Shown piece after piece: positions 13,850 to 17,195 of a stretch of 17,195 nucleotides of DNA. The notes under the pieces were generated by a model. The model searched no databases and was not told where the DNA came from. It saw only the letters and a program-made list of their open reading frames with translations. The stretch lies in assembly GCA_016287975.1 (NCBI GenBank), contig JAEEXV010000301.1:1-17195 (forward strand). The letters are read 5' to 3'. Both the position numbers and the translations under genes were made by a program. The DNA is from Lentisphaeria bacterium. Its GTDB lineage: Bacteria > Verrucomicrobiota > Lentisphaeria > Oligosphaerales > Oligosphaeraceae. The number at the start of each line of letters is the position of its first letter. The first letter of the stretch is position 1.

Positions 13850-16800
13850 ACATATCTGGAGTCTCCCCTTCGCCGTTCTCTGGCCTGCAGTCCATTTCCA
13901 CGACGACGACCACAACGACGGCGACCACAACGACGACGACCACAACGACGACGACCACAACGACGACGACGACAACCACCACCACGTCCAGGGTGGCGCC
14001 GAGTCCGGCAGTCGCGATGGTGCTTCAAGATGGGGGAGGCGTGCCGGATCTGTCGCGGCAGGGGGCGCGTTTTCTGCATAGCCATGCAGTGCAGGGGGGG
14101 CGCGACTATGATCTCTCGAACGCCTCGGATATGTTGGAGATGGCGCATAAATCCGTGGTCCGGATGAAGGAACTCATCGTTGACGCGGAGAAGTTGGATG
14201 CGCTGTCGAGGTCGGTGTCCGACGCGATAGACGCATTTGAGAAGAGTCATCCGAGGGACGTAAAAGCGCTTCAGGGGCTGGCGAAGGCGCATTCGGAGTT
14301 TCTGTTGAAGTTGGCGGCGCTCAAGGACGCCCGGCAAGAATTGGTTCGGAATGTGAAGGATGGCTCTGGACATAAGGGAGATCCGCGCGCTGGTGTGGCG
14401 GAGGTGCGCGAATCGTTGCGCGTCTTTCGCTATGAGTTGCAGCGCGGACTTGGACTGGATAAAAACATGGGACATGCCGAGTCTTTCATGCGTTCGGTGC
14501 AGCATCGTTTTACGTTCCGGGCCGGCGGGCACATTCCCCCTGGCGCGCTGTGGGGGTCGAGGAAGGCGGAAAATGATTTTTCAAACGCGATGGCGGAGCT
14601 GCAGCGGTATTTAACAGGGGTGACGTTTCCTGACAAGTGGAGGCTTGAGGATTATGCCAGCGGCGCGCTGGAGTTTTCGCACCGCACCAATGACCGGATC
14701 CGTGAGTTCCAGGACGGGGAGGCGCAAAACCCCCGGCTGCGGAGTGTGCTTGGGGACCTGCCGGAGAAGGGCGGCAAGCGCACGGTCGAGTTTTCCTGCG
14801 GCCTTGGGGCGCTGGTCGGCTTCGGGGATTCGACGTTGGGGATCGCCGGTCTGCGTCTGGGGGCGCGGGTCCGCATCATCAGCGAGATCTCGGCGCCTCC
14901 GGGCGGCGGCGCGATCACGGTGACCTTCCGACCTGCGGGGGGGCTGGATGCCAAGCTGCTGCTCCAGGCCGGGCAGCAGTCTTTGCTGGCGGGAGGAAAG
15001 GCGACGGTGGAGGGCGGCGGCGAAGTCGCGCATATCATGACCCGCACCTACGCGACGGTGGAGGACTTCATTCTGGACGCCTCCCGGAACCGCTTCTCCC
15101 TGCAGTCTTCGCCGAGCGACTTCCTGCAGCGTGGCGCAGGCTGCCTTTGCCACGGCGTTGACCAGAAGGTCACGACGTTTCTGCGCTGGATGGGGCGGCA
15201 CAGCGGCGAAGTGAAGCAGACCAATGCGGAGTACCTCTCCATGCTCAAGCAGCAGGGAATCGTCGATCGGGTGGATCGCCTGCTGGCGCGTCGCACCAAC
15301 CCGATGATTGTCGCGGAGCGCAAAGGCTGGAGCGTCCGCGGGCAGGTGAGCGCCGGGGCGTCGGGGAAGTTCGGCATCTTTTCGGGGAGCGTTTCGGTGG
15401 GCGGAAGTCGGGAGCGCGAGGTCAGCCTCGAGAGCAAGACCTTCGTTCCGGTGGCGCGGTGCATTCGGAATGCCCCGGACCAGAAGGCGCTCTTGGCTTT
15501 TCGGTTACCCAGCGCGAGCGGCGTGGTGCTTGAGCCGAATCTCGCGGACGAGGATGCACTGGTGACATCCTTTGACCAGATGATCGAGGCGGCGTTGAAG
15601 AATCATCCGAAAGACGATGTGAGGTGGGCCGACTTTGCCAATCAGGTGCGTTCGCATCTGATCGCGGCGGAGATGCTGGTGCGGAAGGGCGTCATTGACC
15701 GCGACGAAGGCGACCGCCTGCTGGCGCGTTTCTCGGATCCGCCTGTCGCCATTCCCCCGGACATCTTTCGCGAATACCTGATGGACGGGTCTGGGGCCGC
15801 CAAGCCGCCGAAGTTGCGCACGAGCGTCGAGGGAAAGGTGAAGGTGGGCCTTTTTGGGGAGACCTTTGGGGGATGGGGGGATGAGATTTCGCCGGAGAAC
15901 GCTTTTGGCGCGGCGGTGGCCAAGGGCGGACTGGAGGCTCTACGCCGCCAGGTCGGGCTGGACCAGGAACTCCTGTATCGTTACAGCACGGAAAAGCCCG
16001 CAAGCGAGGAGCGCGATCCGCGTCCGTGGGAGAATGCGAAGATCAGCACGCACGAGCTCTCGTTCTCCGCCTCGTTGCCGATGCGCTGGCTCCTTGAAGG
16101 AATCGCGAAGGTTGCGATGAAGGGCGCATGGGATGTGGATGAGCCATTTACGGGACGCTGGCTGACGCGTCTGAAGGAGGCGGGAGGCGCGGGCTTGGAT
16201 GACCTGATCTCCACCATCCTGCCGGGGCTGGTCATGGCGGGGCTTGACGAATTCGCCGGCAAGCCGCTGGCTGACTATCTCGCGAAGCCAGAAAATGTCG
16301 AGGCTGTGCTGACATTTTTGGAGGATCATCCGGAATTGTCGTGGGACGCCTTCCGGCTATGCGTTTGGGATGCGGTACACAATCCCGATGCGCCGCTGGA
16401 AGCTATGGCGGAGCGCCTCAACCAGTATGTCATTTCCAATGCCGGCATGAGCACGGAGGCCCTGAAGACCTTCCGATGGACCTACGCGGACGGCAACCTG
16501 GCTTCCTTCTCGCTCTCGGAGGACCGCTCATCCCGGATCGGCGTCAGTGTGGATCCGGTTGCGCTGGCCATTTCCGGTGGCGGCGACATATCATATCGGG
16601 TTGCGACCTCAATCAATGACTATCTTCTGTTCCCGAAGCCAACGCTCGTCACGCTTTTGGGCAAGACGGAGGCATTCCTCTTCGCGGACCTCTCCTTGGA
16701 CGAAGTCGGCAACGGCGAGAGGTTCACGAACTTCCTTTCCCGCAATATCGGTGGTGTGAAAAAGTTGTTGCAGGACATCGATTCGATCGACAATCAGAAA

Positions 16801-17195
16801 GTCGTGACCGCTGCGCTGAATGCGTGTCGCAATGATCAGGGTCTCGTCCACGAAGTGACGGATTCCTACCAGGAGGCTTGTGCCGTGAAGAATGACGCCA
16901 ATGCCACAGACGCGCAGCGGATGGAGGCCATGCGGAGACTGCTGGTTTCGCTAACTCTCGCATACCGTACGGCGTTGACGAAGGAGGAGCAGCAGTCCAG
17001 CCCCCCCGTCTCCTCCGGCGGGGCGCCGAAAGTCCCTTCCGGGGGCGCGGCGAACGACTCTCCTCCGGCGCCCCCCGTCTCCTCCGGGGGCGCGGCGAAC
17101 GACTCCTCCGGCGGGGCGCCGAAAGTCCCTTCCGGGGGCGCGGCGAACGACTCTCCTGCGGCGCCCCCCGTCTCCTCCGGGGGCGCGGCGAACGA
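13831..17195 (+). CDS. Giant putative type III secreted protein, Thr tract and repeat tail (partial, open at window end)
   Basis: The frame is open from ATG 13831 to the right edge, 1121 full codons without a stop. GGAGGG (13819-13824) lies 6 nt upstream and the start overlaps the preceding chaperone-like gene. No Sec signal is seen; the first 23 residues are Ser/Pro/Gly/Ile-rich, as in many type III export signals. Residues 24-52 are threonine except one Ala. Residues ~91-190 are mainly helical (MLEMAHKSVVRMKELIVDAE; AFEKSH; FLLKLAALKDARQELV). Beta-rich modules with alternating small and hydrophobic residues follow near 311-350, 500-530 (VRGQVSAGASGKFGIFSGSV), 660-685 (VEGKVKVGLFGETFGGWG) and 905-935. 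Residues ~785-800 (LDDLISTILPGLVMAGL) are moderately hydrophobic. From ~1056 the chain enters Pro/Ser/Gly/Ala/Asn repeats. I recognise no family. A secreted effector or translocator is inferred from the two chaperone-like neighbours; a surface adhesin is the alternative. Confidence 0.8.
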   Translation, partial: MSDHGVNISGVSPSPFSGLQSISTTTTTTTATTTTTTTTTTTTTTTTTTTTTSRVAPSPAVAMVLQDGGGVPDLSRQGARFLHSHAVQGGRDYDLSNASDMLEMAHKSVVRMKELIVDAEKLDALSRSVSDAIDAFEKSHPRDVKALQGLAKAHSEFLLKLAALKDARQELVRNVKDGSGHKGDPRAGVAEVRESLRVFRYELQRGLGLDKNMGHAESFMRSVQHRFTFRAGGHIPPGALWGSRKAENDFSNAMAELQRYLTGVTFPDKWRLEDYASGALEFSHRTNDRIREFQDGEAQNPRLRSVLGDLPEKGGKRTVEFSCGLGALVGFGDSTLGIAGLRLGARVRIISEISAPPGGGAITVTFRPAGGLDAKLLLQAGQQSLLAGGKATVEGGGEVAHIMTRTYATVEDFILDASRNRFSLQSSPSDFLQRGAGCLCHGVDQKVTTFLRWMGRHSGEVKQTNAEYLSMLKQQGIVDRVDRLLARRTNPMIVAERKGWSVRGQVSAGASGKFGIFSGSVSVGGSREREVSLESKTFVPVARCIRNAPDQKALLAFRLPSASGVVLEPNLADEDALVTSFDQMIEAALKNHPKDDVRWADFANQVRSHLIAAEMLVRKGVIDRDEGDRLLARFSDPPVAIPPDIFREYLMDGSGAAKPPKLRTSVEGKVKVGLFGETFGGWGDEISPENAFGAAVAKGGLEALRRQVGLDQELLYRYSTEKPASEERDPRPWENAKISTHELSFSASLPMRWLLEGIAKVAMKGAWDVDEPFTGRWLTRLKEAGGAGLDDLISTILPGLVMAGLDEFAGKPLADYLAKPENVEAVLTFLEDHPELSWDAFRLCVWDAVHNPDAPLEAMAERLNQYVISNAGMSTEALKTFRWTYADGNLASFSLSEDRSSRIGVSVDPVALAISGGGDISYRVATSINDYLLFPKPTLVTLLGKTEAFLFADLSLDEVGNGERFTNFLSRNIGGVKKLLQDIDSIDNQKVVTAALNACRNDQGLVHEVTDSYQEACAVKNDANATDAQRMEAMRRLLVSLTLAYRTALTKEEQQSSPPVSSGGAPKVPSGGAANDSPPAPPVSSGGAANDSSGGAPKVPSGGAANDSPAAPPVSSGGAAN
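13900..13986 (+). repeat. 15-bp codon repeat encoding a polythreonine tract
   Basis: Four copies of a five-codon unit (ACG ACG ACG ACC ACA) begin at 13900, 13915, 13930 and 13945. The second has GCG for ACG, giving the single alanine. A degenerate end of ACG, ACA and ACC codons follows to 13986. All unit lengths are multiples of three, so slippage would change tract length but not frame. Confidence 0.92.
17011..17195 (+). repeat. 93-bp tandem repeat in the tail of the giant protein, cut by window end
   Basis: Unit 1 spans 17011-17103 and unit 2 starts at 17104 and reaches the window edge one base short of completion. They appear to differ at one base (CCTCCGGCG against CCTGCGGCG, Pro to Ala). 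Each unit encodes 31 residues with nested motifs (SSGGAPKVPSGGAAND, then APPVSSGGAAND), so shorter internal repeats are present too. The near identity points to recent expansion. More copies probably follow beyond the edge. Confidence 0.92.

Overview
The window suggests a high-GC bacterium of the PVC group, most likely Lentisphaerota (Victivallales-like). This is inferred from three things: pseudopilins with the [16 protein letters not shown] signature and no Gly at -1, repeat-rich intergenic DNA of a kind I associate with that phylum, and a cluster of unusual glycoside hydrolases and SGNH esterases. All supported genes are on the + strand. The very long minus-strand frames are shadows of GC-rich coding sequence. 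Taxonomy cannot be proved from the sequence alone.

Left part (1-3420): a 32-bp tandem repeat, a DUF4143-type AAA ATPase gene with a probable terminator, then two pseudopilin genes. Each pseudopilin gene lies behind its own copy of a duplicated promoter and 5' UTR: a dyad, a TTGATT-17-TATAAT promoter, a UTR hairpin and a strong ribosome binding site. A palindromic REP-like repeat lies between them and a clear intrinsic terminator follows the second.

Middle part (3489-12878): a 1413-residue secreted multidomain protein with a GH42-like core, then a gene row that is probably an operon: two tandem paralogous sigma-70 factors, a cytoplasmic SGNH hydrolase, a GH39-like glycosidase and a secreted SGNH hydrolase, closed by a long hairpin. 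Functionally this looks like glycan breakdown and deacylation linked to its own transcription factors. The block carries an unusual compositional mark: by eye, CCSGG (CCCGG/CCGGG) occurs once in about 9.36 kb at roughly 65% GC, and all 12 Pro-Gly pairs use CCT or CCA, whereas both flanks contain CCSGG freely.

Right part (12849-17195): a candidate type III secretion cargo operon. A strong Shine-Dalgarno with a tiny leader ORF precedes two overlapping genes for small CesT/Tir-chaperone-like proteins. These are translationally coupled to a very large gene that stays open to the window end (at least 1121 codons). The large protein starts with a Ser/Pro-rich leader and a near-pure 29-residue threonine tract (28 of 29 Thr). 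It has a helical segment and several beta-rich modules, and enters a Pro/Ser/Gly/Ala/Asn repeat made of a 93-bp tandem unit. I do not recognise its family. The paired chaperones plus giant cargo are the most interesting system in the window.
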